Shown: piece after piece, positions 1 to 10,990 of the stretch
Layout: each line of letters opens with the position of its first letter
Position numbering within the stretch: the first letter of the stretch is position 1
Assembly: GCA_051453625.1 (NCBI GenBank)
Contig: JBOZIK010000001.1
Location: forward strand, 195,079,100-195,141,521
DNA: 62,422 bases
Source of the DNA: Welwitschia mirabilis
Lineage: Eukaryota; Gnetophyta; Gnetopsida; Welwitschiales
Direction of reading: 5' to 3'
Notes under the pieces: model-generated
Told to the model about the DNA's origin: nothing
Database searches by the model: none
The model's input: only the letters and a program-made list of their open reading frames with translations
Made by a program: the position numbers and the translations under genes

Positions 1-544
1 GTAGATCCTATTATCTATCTGAATTAAGACAAATTAGTATAACTTATATTTATTATTTATCTATTTTAATAAAATCTAGTATAATTTATTTTTATATTTA
101 TAAATAATTAATTATTAATTTTTAGTTCAAATTATTTTATTTTAATTTAATTTACCATTAGAAGACTACATCTCTAGGCATTTACTACTATTCTTCTTAA
201 TAACATTCTATTATTATATAGACATAACATAATAGAACTCTAGAAAATATATAAAAAAGTGTTTTAAGTTTTAAGAATATCTAACTACAAAGAGTCTCAT
301 GATGTCTTCATCTACTTCTTCCATCTCAAATGAGTAACTAATACATACAACCTTTTCTTATACTTCTCCACTAAACTTTAATCTACTTACTCTTAGGTGG
401 TTGTGAAAGTTTTGTAAACTCAAAAGGAAGTCGTAGTTTATGCTTCATGCTATCACAAAGAATCATGAACTCTAAAAACTCAAAAGGGTTGACTTAACTG
501 AAAATGGAGTAACTAAGGTAGTGAAATATTTTTATATTTAAATT
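1..544. other. AT-rich sequence, nothing recognised
   Basis: The stretch is AT-rich, with stops in all frames and no domain or repeat that I can align elsewhere in the window. It could be the decayed 5' region of the LINE that starts to its right, because LINE copy 2 also has unassigned sequence in that position. Confidence 0.5.
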
Positions 545-1566
545 TTTTGAATGCATAACAAATAAAAACATTACACATTTTATCATTAAAAACATATGAG
601 TTTAATTTGGTGAAAAAAACCATTATTCTAAACGTTCATCAATAACACAAGAAGAGATGATTTCTATTCCAAAATCACAATGGATGGCTATGACCTTACA
701 ACTGGAGTCTAGCCATACATGACTTGAGATTTTCAAACAACTAGTGTTAGATTTGTCTTTAAAAAATAATACTAATCACAAAGATGTCATGGATAAGGTT
801 TACGATTTGAAAACTAACTTTTTTAATGAAAAGTAAGAGTTCTATGAAGATAAATATAAAGATGATATGAAGATGTTAATCTATGAGGATCTTCAAAAGT
901 TTTGAATTGTGAGCATTCTAAAAAATAAAAAAGGCCATAACAGTATTAGAATTTATTTAAAGAAAATGTGAATTCCATATCATCCTATTATAATGGCATA
1001 CCAAATGGAAAGATAAGGTGATAGATCTTGGTATATTATTATTAAGTTTCAAAATTGGAATTCTCAAAACTATGTATGAGATCATTAAATAAACTTAAAG
1101 GGGAAAACAATTATGGATTAATGAAGATCCCATGAAAAACAAATCTACACAGAAAGAAGAATCACAAAAAAAAGTAAAGGCTACAAGAGTAGAAGAAAAA
1201 ACTACATATTTAAATGGGCATATATAGTAGTAATTAGGAAAGATAGGATTCAAAAAATGCATAAAAGACTTTTGTTAAAGGCTAAAAGAGTAGAAAGAAA
1301 TGTTATATATCTAAATGGGAATATATAGTAGTGATTGACAAAGACAAAATTCCAAAAAAGGCGTATAGTACATGTGTTGTGGCTTTCTTAACATTAATGG
1401 TAGCTTTGTGAAGAAGGTAATAATTTGGATAGTATTGATTTTTTTAATGATTCTAATATCTTTTGTTTTGTTGAAATATGGGAAGATGAATATTCAAAAG
1501 AAGTTTATATCTTAACATTTTTTAAGTTTTTAATTACAAAGAAAGTAGAAAAGATAAATCTTTTGG
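545..1566 (+). mobile_element. LINE retrotransposon copy 1, 5' part
   Basis: This stretch aligns by eye with 14,222-15,163 (LINE copy 2) and, on the other strand, with the right end of the window (copy 3). The first part corresponds to an ORF1-like region and is broken by many stops. From about 1,425 it enters the start of ORF2, where the words NDSNIFCFVEIWEDEY match the N-terminal motif of LINE apurinic-type endonucleases, which cut the target DNA. Copies 2 and 3 carry the same block before a recognisable GDFNAR endonuclease motif and reverse transcriptase. The copy stops at an assembly gap, and the far side of the gap is a gypsy LTR. The last 89 bases are nearly identical to copy 2 while the rest is strongly diverged. 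This is a dead relic. The family assignment is fairly secure, but the exact 5' end is not. Confidence 0.7.
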
Positions 1567-1666
1567 NNNNNNNNNNNNNNNNNNNNNNNNNNNNNNNNNN
1601 NNNNNNNNNNNNNNNNNNNNNNNNNNNNNNNNNNNNNNNNNNNNNNNNNNNNNNNNNNNNNNNNNN
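1567..1666. other. Assembly gap (100 N)
   Basis: The run is exactly 100 N, so its length is probably a placeholder. It separates LINE copy 1 from the LTR of gypsy element 1, so the real junction is not visible. Confidence 0.95.
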
Positions 1667-2665
1667 ACTTGAATCTTCTGACAAATAATGACTCTTATTT
1701 AACAATATAATGCAAATTCCTAATTAATTCTTAGAAGTGCCAAATCGTTATGGCTCAAATCATGGTGACATAATCTTATTCGCCACATCAGTAAGGGTGA
1801 GGTCTCTTAGTTACCTGGTTCTATGACAACATAAATATCAGCATGATAAGTAGGAAAAGAAGGCCCAAAGAGCATCAAGCAAAGGTAATCTACAAATCAA
1901 AACATGAGCAAGAGAGACTCATTTAGAAAATAAGAATAACATTGCAAACACATAGCTTCAATTAAGCAATAAAGTACAATATGACTTGCTACCTAAAATC
2001 AAGACAAAAGAATTACTATCTTTTATTAAATAACAAGAATTGTAGTACATTGAAGAAAGGTATCTATGGGTGATACAGAATCATCAAGCTAGCTTTGAGG
2101 CTAGCACGCTCCTAGAGGGGGAGCTTAGAATGGCATAATGAAGATCCTACACTCAACGACATAATAAAAACCCTATGCTCTAAGGGATATAAAGCTTTTG
2201 CCACCAAAAGATGTTATAATGAGGGGTGCTTGGCCCTTTTATAGACAAAGATATGGTTAGGGTTTATTGTTTAGGGTTTTACAATAAGGAAGTGACACTT
2301 TTACGACCAAAGATTTTGGCTGATTTTAATGTTGTAACTCTCTGAACACACAACTAGAACCCTTTCACTTTTCCAAGGCGGCTTCAAAATATAACTTTGA
2401 AGGTGATTCAGTTGAAGAGACCAACATTGCCATCTAGGTCATTGTCAATATTGACGTTTTCTATTAGAATTATTTCATCTTTTTGCAAGTGCTCCAAAGT
2501 GCAATAGGACGCCTGAAATGTTTATGGCGAAACACATAAGTTTATAAATGACATTAAAAATGAGAAAAGACATATTTTTATAATAAAATAGTTAATTTAA
2601 TGTCTTCACTTAAGCTAAATTGACTTTATATACTTGATATAATTATTAGTTTTTACGTGTTATCA
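1667..2665 (-). repeat. 3' LTR of gypsy element 1 (truncated by gap)
   Basis: This copy aligns over its full visible length with 9,224-10,214, including shared words such as GGCCCAAAGAGCATCAAGC and CACCAAAAGATGTTA. Read on the minus strand it begins TGATAACACGTAAAA, a typical TG start, directly after a purine-rich tract. Its other end is lost in the assembly gap. Confidence 0.8.
2236..2244 (-). promoter_or_regulatory. TATA box candidate in 3' LTR of element 1
   Basis: On the minus strand the LTR reads CTATAAAAGGGCCAAGC. The matching position in the other LTR keeps a TATAAAAAGGG core (9,770-9,780). A TATA element conserved between the two LTRs fits the U3/R promoter of the retrotransposon. 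Activity is not implied, because the element is heavily mutated. Confidence 0.5.
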
Positions 2666-2680
2666 CACCTCCTTACCTTA
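2666..2680 (-). other. Polypurine tract candidate of gypsy element 1
   Basis: On the minus strand the purine-rich sequence AAGGTAAGGAGGTG abuts the LTR start TGATAACACG. This is the place and composition expected for the plus-strand primer site of an LTR retrotransposon. Confidence 0.6.
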
Positions 2681-5630
2681 ACAAAATGTGTGATAAAGAA
2701 TGATTAACATGGAAAAATTCTAAAGAAAGACATTCAAGTATGTATGAATGATGTAAGGCATCAAAAATTAGAAATTCCCTTGAAAAATGGGGATGCCATA
2801 TCTCCTAACCAAAATTGAACATCGTCCTTAAAGTTTGAAAAGAGAGAGAAAATTCAATGCAATTTTTGAGAGCACATTTATGCTTACCACTAAAAGAAGG
2901 ATACTTCATTACATGTCTTCTTTATTACAACTATAAGAAGAAAAAGGATAGTGCAATGCAAAACTTAGACTAACATGAATACAAGTGAAAATGAAAAGGA
3001 AAATTCTAAATAAATGACTATGGGAAACCATTCTTCCCAATTTTTGATCAATTTTGTCTTGTTGGCTAGGAATGGCCTTTTGTCTCTTGGCAATTTTCTT
3101 TATCTTACCCCATAATTTTCCAATCCATGTCTCGTGTTCCTTTGGTGTTTGCTCAAGAAAGGTTTTACTCAAAGAGAAAGAGGGAGAATGCAGAGGATGA
3201 GGAGAAGAAGAAGGAGGAGGATGAGAACCAATAGGTTTTGTGCCATTACGATAAGTCATTGGAGGTACATAAAGAGTGACTTTAAGAGGAAGAGTACAAA
3301 GAGGAGATGGATCATGTTGGATTTATTCTTACTATTCTTGTTGCTGTTGTTCTTCTAGTTGTTGATGCTACTGTTCTTGGATCCAATTTTATTCCTGCAC
3401 TTTTAGACTTGGGTTATCTTACGAGGAGTGATACTTTCAATATAAGCTCTATTTCCATTATCATAGTTGAAGGTTTAATATAGGGTGCTTTGGATAATGT
3501 TAGACATAAGATAGGGAAAGGTATTGTGGCTTTTGTGTCATATGTTGTTAATGATGGTTTTTAAAAGGATTTTGGCTATATTTAACAATTGGTTTTCTTG
3601 GATAATTCTGATGATATCAAGGTGGCGACTATAGGCATTAGTGACATAGGGTATGGGTAGGATATTTCAAATGAAGAATGGAATAAAGCTAATTAGTTTT
3701 TATGTAAAAATGTGTAGGGTAAGGCTTCTTCTCTATTGGGTGTGTATTCAAAACCTAAGGCATGGTAACAGTGCTCAAGGGTTTTGACTAGAGTAAAGGT
3801 TAGATGCTTAGAATGTTCAACTCCCACAACATCCTCTAAATCTACTAAGGAAATTGAAAAAGAAGTGTGATGAATACAAGAGTGGATTACCAAAGGGTCT
3901 TCATCATCAAACAAAGCATTCTTGTAAGACTTCAGCACTTGTTTTGCTTGGCCTCTTTTAATAGGTAATTCTGCTCTTTGGCTTCAATTATCATCAAGTA
4001 AAATGGAGCATACATATCTAGAAATGAATCAAAGATCCCTTTCTCAATGAAGGTCCCTTGTCTACCACTCATACTTCCTGAAAAATCAGTAGTAGAACAT
4101 AAAAGAAGAAGAAGGAATGCAGAGAGGAGGAGAGATAAGAGGAGAGAATTCTATGTTAGATTGAAGAGATGAGGAAATGAAGAAAGATATCATATTAATT
4201 AGAGAAAGAGGATTGAAATCAATTTAAGTGAAGTTACCTTATGGCGTAAAGATTGAAAAATGACGAACACAAGCCAGGATGCAAGATTGGGTACACGAGG
4301 AGGTGAAACGGTTATGACACCGGTGAGTATAAGTGGTGGCATCAGCATTCTATTAAGAAGTTGCGCTGGTTTAGAACAGGAGTGGAAGGAGTGCGAACAA
4401 ATGATTACATAGTTAGGCACAATGAAATCAGGATTTGGGACTTGGTTTTTAGAGAGTTGAAGAAACATGATGACCGTAGGATTACTTAAGCTTATCAACG
4501 ACTGGCATTAAAAGGTCATGGATCAAAACATAGATCAAGGGGTTATTTCACAAGTATAGGTGTGTTTTCTCATAGAGTAGGGTTAGTGAAAATGGTGATG
4601 AAAATGGGTGTGAAAATGTGGGATACAAAAGATATAAATTCTAAGTTAATGAGCTCTTTATTTAATGCTTCAAAATGTTATACAAGTAAGGTCTCCATAA
4701 AAATTTAATCGTCAATAAGCAAATTCCAACTACAAATATTAAGGAAAGCATAACACATGAAAATCTCTAATTGTCACCTTTTTCTTTCCAAATTTTACCT
4801 TTCTACAATCATACATACCTCTCTTTCAAGCATTTTGATCTTTAATGAGCATCTAGTGTTAGGGCATTTTCTTGCAATGGAGTTAAGTACGTTATCCTTG
4901 AAAAAATCAATGCTGCATTGCCAACAAGCGTCTATAGCCCCGATGTAGTTGATCATGCCATAAGTAGACCATTAGAGCTGCATTGCTAGTGAGCATCGAT
5001 AGCCTCGATGTAATTAACCAAACCTAGTAAGTTGATCGAAGATTACACATGCTTTTGGAAAAGGGATATTATATCTTGGTTTTGATTCTAATTCTCATAT
5101 ACAATTGTTTACGCACATGAAAGAGGTTAAGAAATATCTTATCCCCATAAATGCTTGAAACAAAAGCGTAGCTAACCTTAACAAAATAACTCAAAATACG
5201 CATAGCTTTCTCTTGAACAATACAAGTGCACGTTAATCTCTACAAAAGCTTGTAATGACAAAATAATCACTTATTATTGGATTAATTATTAAATGCCATT
5301 AACCAAGGTCATTAAGTCTTATGAACTCATAGGTATATGAAGGGGGGGATGATTTGTATGCTTAATAGAGTGGTTTGGGATGAATGAAAAGGCTTGAGGG
5401 AATCAAAGCTACGACTACAAGGAGGTTTATCAATTGAATGCAAAGGGAAAAACTTTGAAATCTTGTGATCATTTGGCTCAAACTGAAGGGAATGGTTATC
5501 AAAAGAAGGCATAGGAAGGATAACTTTTATATGAGATGACTTTGCACATAAGTTTAAGAATTTAGAAAGGTCATGGGGAGTGCAAACAATAGAGTCTAAG
5601 TGGCAAAATCGAATGAAGTCCAACCTATGG
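2681..5630 (-). other. Interior 3' region of gypsy element 1, no polymerase found
   Basis: This part of element 1 lies where reverse transcriptase and integrase should be. The longest minus-strand open stretch (3,259-2,909, 116 codons) is rich in Pro, Ser and Lys and resembles no pol domain that I can name. A plus-strand stretch around 3,355-3,680 keeps a fairly long frame with two or three stops but is also unrecognised. Short open frames at 3,938-3,693, 4,498-4,199 and 5,623-5,327 on the minus strand show no motif. Confidence 0.4.
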
Positions 5631-5639
5631 AAGTTTTAT

Positions 5640-6175
5640 GCTTTGCTAACAATTCCTCAAAGGGCAACCCCAAAGCAATAGAAGGGTCATAAGATAGATG
5701 AGAATAAAAGACATTTTGCTTATAAGGACAAGATTCAGGACCATGAATTACATTAACAAAATCAACCTCATTAATGTCCTATGGTAATTTCATCGTATTA
5801 AAAATGTTCAAATCCATCATTATATTGCCAAATGAAATTTTCATTAGATTGTTCCTGCAATTAATAAGAGCACTAGATGTTGCTAGGAAAAGCCTACCCA
5901 GAATAATGGGAATTGAATTGTCTTGTTGGTTCCATTTCTAAAAGGATGAAGTCTATTGGGAAATAGCAATTGTCTACCTGAACTATTACATCTTCTACTA
6001 TTCCTAAGGGTGACTTCAAAGAGTTATCGGCTAGTTTCAATTGGATTTTTGTTTGTTTAAGATCATTCAAGGCAACTTCCATGTAAACAAAATGGGGTAA
6101 GAGATTAAAGCTTAATCGAAGGTTTGACAAGGCTTTCCTAAGGTTTTTGTCTCCAATTGTAATGAATATCATTGG
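5640..6175 (-). pseudogene. Gypsy aspartic protease relic (element 1)
   Basis: The product would be the retropepsin that cuts the Gag-Pol polyprotein of a Ty3/gypsy element. Read on the minus strand from 6,172, the frame contains LRLSFNLLPHFVYMEVAL, where family members carry DLGAS-NLLP. The catalytic Asp-Leu-Gly triplet has become Leu-Arg-Leu. Next comes LADNSLKSPLGIVEDV, the conserved strand and flap region, and then VDNCYFPIDFILLEME, the usual C-terminal part. A frameshift near 5,893 separates this from an IILGRLFLATS-like segment, the conserved end of the domain. It lies directly downstream of gag, as expected for gag-pro order. The active site is destroyed, so it cannot function. The assignment is secure from the order of motifs. 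Confidence 0.8.
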
Positions 6176-8203
6176 ACAGGTAGGGTCTTTATCTTAGGTG
6201 GAATTTGATTGTGTATAACCGCACTAGTATATTGAGCTAGAAAGGCCTTTTTCTTAGTATGCATCCACCTCTTAATTGTACACATATCCTTAAGAAATTT
6301 TATAAGGGGGTGCTTGTTTTGTTACTTCTAAAAGGGACATCTTAATTTTTACTTCTTTAAAAAACTGTAATACCTCTAACTATTTATTCATAATATTCTG
6401 AGTTCTCAATTATTGCATAAATGATAGAGGTTGTCTATAAGTAGGTATGGACTTCTCTATTTACTCTACTATTTTCTTTTTCTCATTGTTCTTCATAAGT
6501 GTATTTGCCTCATCTGTTTGATGTTGTTCTAGTTCTTAGTTTATTTATTTTTTGCTCCTAAGGTGTATAGCCTTTATAGCCTTGGTTTCTTCAATGTGAC
6601 TAGGCTCTATTCCTCCTTCAATTTTAACTCCTCTAGGATTTGTTATAGACTCATTGGGAGTTAACCATGCTCACGATGGTTGAGGGATGAGAGGATGTGG
6701 ATAGAGGTTTGTTGGAGCTATTGGATGTTTTGTTCAAGTTTGCTCAAAGTGAAAGAATTTTGTCTATTAGTTTGGCATTGGTCAGGGTTAATTTGGGCTT
6801 GGGATTCCATGAATTTTCTTAGTGTTTCTTCTAACAGATTAGATGAAGGAGGTTGGTAATTTGACAATGAGGCATGATGGGATGAATGGTATTGTATTGA
6901 AAATGAAGGGTAAGGATTAGAAGATGAAGGAAAGGAATTTCAGGTTGATTGATAGAAACTTGGGTATGGTTTTTTTCTTGTCTCCAAGAGAAGTTTGAAT
7001 GGTTTCTCCACCTAGGGTTATAGGTATTTGAATATGGGTAATGTTTGTGATGTTGACAATGCTGTCCTACTACGTTAACCTATTTATTAATAGTGTTTTG
7101 AAAAAGAGATATAGAAGGACACTCGGTCATTTCATGGGAATCTATATGGAAGATTAGGCATTTGGGTTTGAAGGCTATAAGTTTGGGCTATGAAGTGAGG
7201 GATACTAATTTTCTAGAAAGCTCAACAATTTGATTGCTAATATCAAAATTACTGGGTATTCTAAAAATGCTTATAGATCTAATTGAATGTTGGGATCTAG
7301 ATGGTTCAACATTTTCTTCCCAATTCTTAGAACTTTCAATAATAGATTCTAAATAGTCCCAAACTTCGTTTATGTCAAGGTTGACGAAACTAACCTCCTC
7401 ATCATTTCTACCAACTACCTATTATTTGAGGACAACCTTTGTAGAAGAAGTTGATAATCCTACCTAGTTTGAATCCATGTTATGGGCATTTATGCAAAAG
7501 GTCTGTAAACCTTTCTAATGTCTATGAGAATATCTCATGATATATCTATTGATAATTCATTATTTCTCGACTTAAGGCATTAGTTTTACAATTAGAGGAA
7601 AGTTTGACAATGAATGCTTTATTCAAGTTAGATTAAGTATTAATAGAGAAAGGTTTTAGGGTCTATAACCAGGCTCTTGCTTTTTCTTTAAAGATTAAAG
7701 AGAATAGAGTCAACCTAAGTGCATCCGCGGTGTTAGGGAACTAGGGTATGGATGATAGCACATGTTTGAATTCTTTCAAATGAAATTATGGTTCTTTAGA
7801 TTCAAGGCCATAAATGTATGGGAGAAGTTGAATAAGGGGTGGCTTGAAAATTTTGATCTGTGTGCTACTGGGGGTTGAACTATACAAAAGGTGTTGGTGG
7901 GCATTGTGGTTGAAGGTAGTATGTGAGAATTTGCCTAAGTGGAGGGGTGTTAAGGAAGTTTGATTGGATCTAGGAAACGTATTAGCTAGGGTTTTGAACT
8001 GGTTGTTGGTTTTAAAGAAAGGCTTGTTGATTTTCAAGTAATTCTTCATTTGAGAAAGGTATGTTATTAAAATAAAGGTTTTTGAAGGTGGATTGCTCAT
8101 TTTGATTAGGTTGTTATTGCTATTTTTCTTCATTAGATCCTTCATGTGATTGCTTCCTAGAGGAAGGTTTTTGTTCATTGTTATTATTGGTGCTGGGATC
8201 CAT
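6176..8203 (-). pseudogene. Gypsy gag relic (element 1)
   Basis: The structural capsid/nucleocapsid polyprotein of the element is read downward from an ATG at 8,203 (MDPSTNNNNEQKPSS), a usual type of start for Athila-like gag. Many stops follow. At 7,160-7,119 a zinc-knuckle relic has exact C-x2-C-x4-H-x4-C spacing, except that the second Cys is Phe (CLIFHIDSHEMTEC). At about 7,038-6,991 the gag signature NPYSNTYNP followed by RWRNH is readable, and short Gln- and Ser-rich stretches follow, as is usual for these proteins. Protease follows at once on the same strand. Frameshifts and stops are spread along the whole length, so this is a decayed pseudogene. Confidence 0.8.
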
Positions 8204-9223
8204 GTTTTCGCTAGAGAGGATTCTAACTAATCTTCTTTGATTATTATGTGTCCAACACATGCAAAACAAAATGGTTTCAAAGAGGGCCTGAGAGAAAAAA
8301 TATTTTAGAAAGTCTTAATTGAGGCTACAGGAAAAGTTTCAGAGCAGGAAATATAAGAGAGCCAATGATATCGACACGTATGGTGGTGGTAGTGGTTGTT
8401 TGATGTTTTTGGTTTCAGGAAAACGACGGATTGAATTTTATAGTAGTACAAAATAGTTTGGATCATACAATATAGAAAATAAATAACAGAAAATTGACAG
8501 AGAAACTACATGAAATGAAACCTTTGTCAAAACCCTATATATATTTTTTATTTTTGAAATAGAACCAAAAATTTATTTTAACACACATAAAAACTAAAAC
8601 TAAACTATTGAATTGAAAATGCAAGAAAGGAAAATCTTAAAGAAAGTTCTTATAAGTTTTCATTGTTCCTTGATTTTTGTTGCTATATTTGGCTAGCAAA
8701 ACCTACACAGACTAGTTAGCTATGTAACCATAAAGATTAATATAACAATATATTTCTCAAGTTAGGGTTAAAAAGCTTGATAAAAACTTGAAAGAACTAG
8801 AACAATTTAAGTATCACTCTAAATGGACTAGTAGCCACCACTAGAAAGTACAAAAATGGAAAGAAATCAATAAAAGAAAGCAAGACTAGTTAAAATAACA
8901 TTGAAAGGGACTAGTACCAACCACTAGAGAATGTATTAAAAACAAAAAGTTGTTTGCCCATTGTAAAGTTACCATGCCATTATCCCTAGTAACGACACTC
9001 AAAAACTGTTCGTGGCTAGCTTTTACAATTAAAAAAAACTAGGGTCTTTATTATAGAAGGGTCCTAGTGCCATTTAAGCCATAGAGGTAATTCAAATAGG
9101 AAAAATAGTGAGCAAACAACGTAGTTCTAAACTAGCACAATATTAAAGTAGAATTAAAATTAAAAATGTAATAACGAGAATTCAATGATGAGATATGGAA
9201 GTGAACTAACACTTAAAGAACTA
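8204..9223 (-). other. Gypsy element 1 leader and probable rest of 5' LTR
   Basis: The sequence lies between the gag start and the part of the 5' LTR that aligns with the 3' LTR. Either the LTR extends to about 8.4 kb (its partner then being lost in the gap near 1.6 kb) or this is a long untranslated leader. On the minus strand a word TATCATTGGCTCTC at about 8,360-8,375 resembles the region around gypsy primer sites, but I cannot fix a primer-binding site. No open frame of note is present. Confidence 0.4.
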
Positions 9224-10214
9224 ACTTAAATCTTCTAACAAATAAAAACTCCTAGTCAATGATATAATGCAAATTATTGATTAATCCTTAAAAATGCCAA
9301 GTGGTTACAACTTAGATCTTGGTGACATAATCTCATTCATCAGATGAGTAGTGGTGAGATCTCTTAGTTACCTTGGTCTGTCACAGTGTAAATGCAAGCA
9401 TGGTAATTAGGAAAATTAGGCCCAAAGAGCATCAAGCAAAGATAAACTGAAACCAGAACATGAACAAAAGAGACTTACTTAGAAAATAAGAATAACAAAA
9501 CATGTAGCTTCAATCAAGCATTTAAAGTTTAATATGACTTGCAAATGAAAATCAAGAAGGAAGAACTACTATCTTTTATTAAATTAGCAGAAAGTGTAGT
9601 AAAATCGAAGGGAAAAAAAAAAATCTATTGTTGATAGAAAATCATCAAGCTAGTCTTAAGGCTAGACCGCTCCCAAAGGGGAGCTTAGAACATCTTAATG
9701 AAGATCCTATGCCTTAAGGGGTACAAATATATTTCCACCAAAAGATGTTACAATTATGGGTGCTTGACCCTTTTTATAAGTGTAGTTAGGGTTAGGGTTT
9801 TACAATTATGGTTTCCCATTTACAATTTTACAATAAGAAAGTGACAGTTTTACAACTAAAGATTTTGGTTAATTTTAATATCATAATTGTCTAAATCCAT
9901 AATCTGAATCCATTCGTTTTCCCAAGATGATTCTAGAATGTAACTTTGAAGATGATTTAGTGGAAGAAACTACCACCGCGGTCTAGGTCATGGGGACTAA
10001 TAGCATTTTCTATCATAATTTTTTCATCTTTTTGCATGTGCTCTAGAATGCAGTAGAATGCATGAGATCATCATGGGAAAATGCATAAATTTACAAATGA
10101 CATTAAAAATGATAGAAGACATATTTTCATGATAAAATAATTAATGTAATATCTTCATTCAAGCTAAATTATCCTGATATACTTGATACAATTGTCAATT
10201 TTTACATGTTATAA
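9224..10214 (-). repeat. 5' LTR of gypsy element 1
   Basis: This direct partner of 1,667-2,665 has the same length to within about 10 bases over the aligned part. The two LTRs differ at many sites and by short indels, and the differences include many C/T and G/A changes, so the insertion is old. Its outer end ATGTTATAA corresponds to the ACGTGTTATCA end of the partner, so the terminal CA has been mutated. Confidence 0.75.
9770..9780 (-). promoter_or_regulatory. TATA box candidate in 5' LTR of element 1
   Basis: On the minus strand CTTATAAAAAGGG is found at the position equivalent to the TATA candidate of the other LTR. It would lie in U3, upstream of gag. Confidence 0.5.
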
Positions 10215-10301
10215 ATACGTCTGTACAAAAATACATATATATGTTGATCATAGGCCATAGTTTTGTGGTTAATGGTAAGGGTAATGATTGTAAGAAATGG
10301 C

Positions 10302-10440
10302 ACAAACATGTGGTAAGGTTTTTATGATAATTAAAAAAGAATTATGCAATTATCAAAATATCATATGTTTACAAACCAGTGGTAAGGTGTTTATGATAAT
10401 TAAAAAAATTATGCAATTAACAAAATATCATATGTGAATG
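10302..10440. repeat. Tandem duplication, 69-bp period
   Basis: The word GGTAAGG-TTTATGATAATTAA followed by ATTATGCAATTA-CAAAATATCATATGT occurs twice, starting at 10,302 and 10,371. The two units differ by only a few bases, so the duplication is younger than most of the surrounding sequence. Confidence 0.85.
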
Positions 10441-10990
10441 AATGCATTGTGAAGAAAATAGTGAATGATGAAAGAGCTGAATTGTATTTGTAATAGACAT
10501 TCCACATCAGGACACAATAAATAAAAGAAGTCGCAACACAAATAGTCATTTATAACATTAACAAATTGTGGACCTAATTATGCAACTAAAACTTGAAGAA
10601 TTGCAACTAAAACTTGAAGAATTGTAATAGTAAGTAGACATGTCCTTATAGATGAAGACCCATTGATGTATACATTTCCTACCTCATTTCTTAATTCCAA
10701 TTTATTTAAATATGTATTATATTATTATTATGAAGTCTCAAATAGGAAAAATGGGGATTCTTACTAATTATCTTCCTTGGGCTTTGTAGGGCTTTATAGA
10801 TTGAGGATGAATGTTTTGAGTGGTTTATGTAATCACTTGGCAACATTTCATATGGAAAAACTATATTCCTAGTTTTATATCTAACCTAATACACTGAGAA
10901 ATATCTACAAAAGTCTAACCTATGAAACTAGTTGCTCTTAATGATACTTAAGCACAGGAGGGAGTTAAGAAAAAAAGAAAGCACATAAAG
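10440..10990. repeat. Dispersed repeat, partner of 12,840-13,450
   Basis: Words such as GAGTGGTTTATGTAATCAC, followed by ATTTCATATG, AATATCTACAAAA and AGGGAGTTAA, occur in the same order here and at 12,840-13,450. The two copies are in direct orientation about 2.4 kb apart. They could be LTRs of a small non-autonomous element or two copies of another repeat. I could not define terminal TG/CA or a purine tract, so the type is open. Confidence 0.5.
10581..10622. repeat. Perfect 21-bp tandem duplication
   Basis: The unit TGCAACTAAAACTTGAAGAAT is repeated exactly, at 10,581-10,601 and 10,602-10,622. No change separates the copies, so it arose recently compared with its surroundings. Confidence 0.9.

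Larger units (their letters stand above)
1667..10214 (-). mobile_element. Ty3/gypsy LTR element 1 (gag and protease only)
   Basis: Two direct repeats of about 1 kb (1,667-2,665 and 9,224-10,214) bracket an interior that codes on the minus strand: gag from 8,203 downward, then an aspartic protease near 6.2-5.6 kb. The gag words (NPYSNTYNP followed by RWRNH) and the protease words (LADNSLKSPLGIVEDV) are of the type found in Athila-like plant gypsy elements. About 3 kb lie between the protease and the 3' LTR, but I could not find reverse transcriptase, RNase H or integrase there, whereas relics A and B of a related group show those domains plainly. The element is therefore either internally deleted or a gag/protease-only non-autonomous form. 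All reading frames are interrupted. The 3' LTR is cut by the gap at 1,567-1,666. Confidence 0.8.

Noticed and set aside
3134-3358. Plus-strand frame with Arg-rich run and Leu-rich end
   Set aside because: It is the complement of the Pro/Ser-rich minus-strand frame of gypsy element 1. The Arg run comes from GGA/AGA repeats.
9786-9804. Telomere-like TTAGGGTTAGGGTTTTA word
   Set aside because: Only two imperfect units are present, and they lie within an LTR whose partner has AGGGTTT words at the same place, so this is ordinary LTR sequence.
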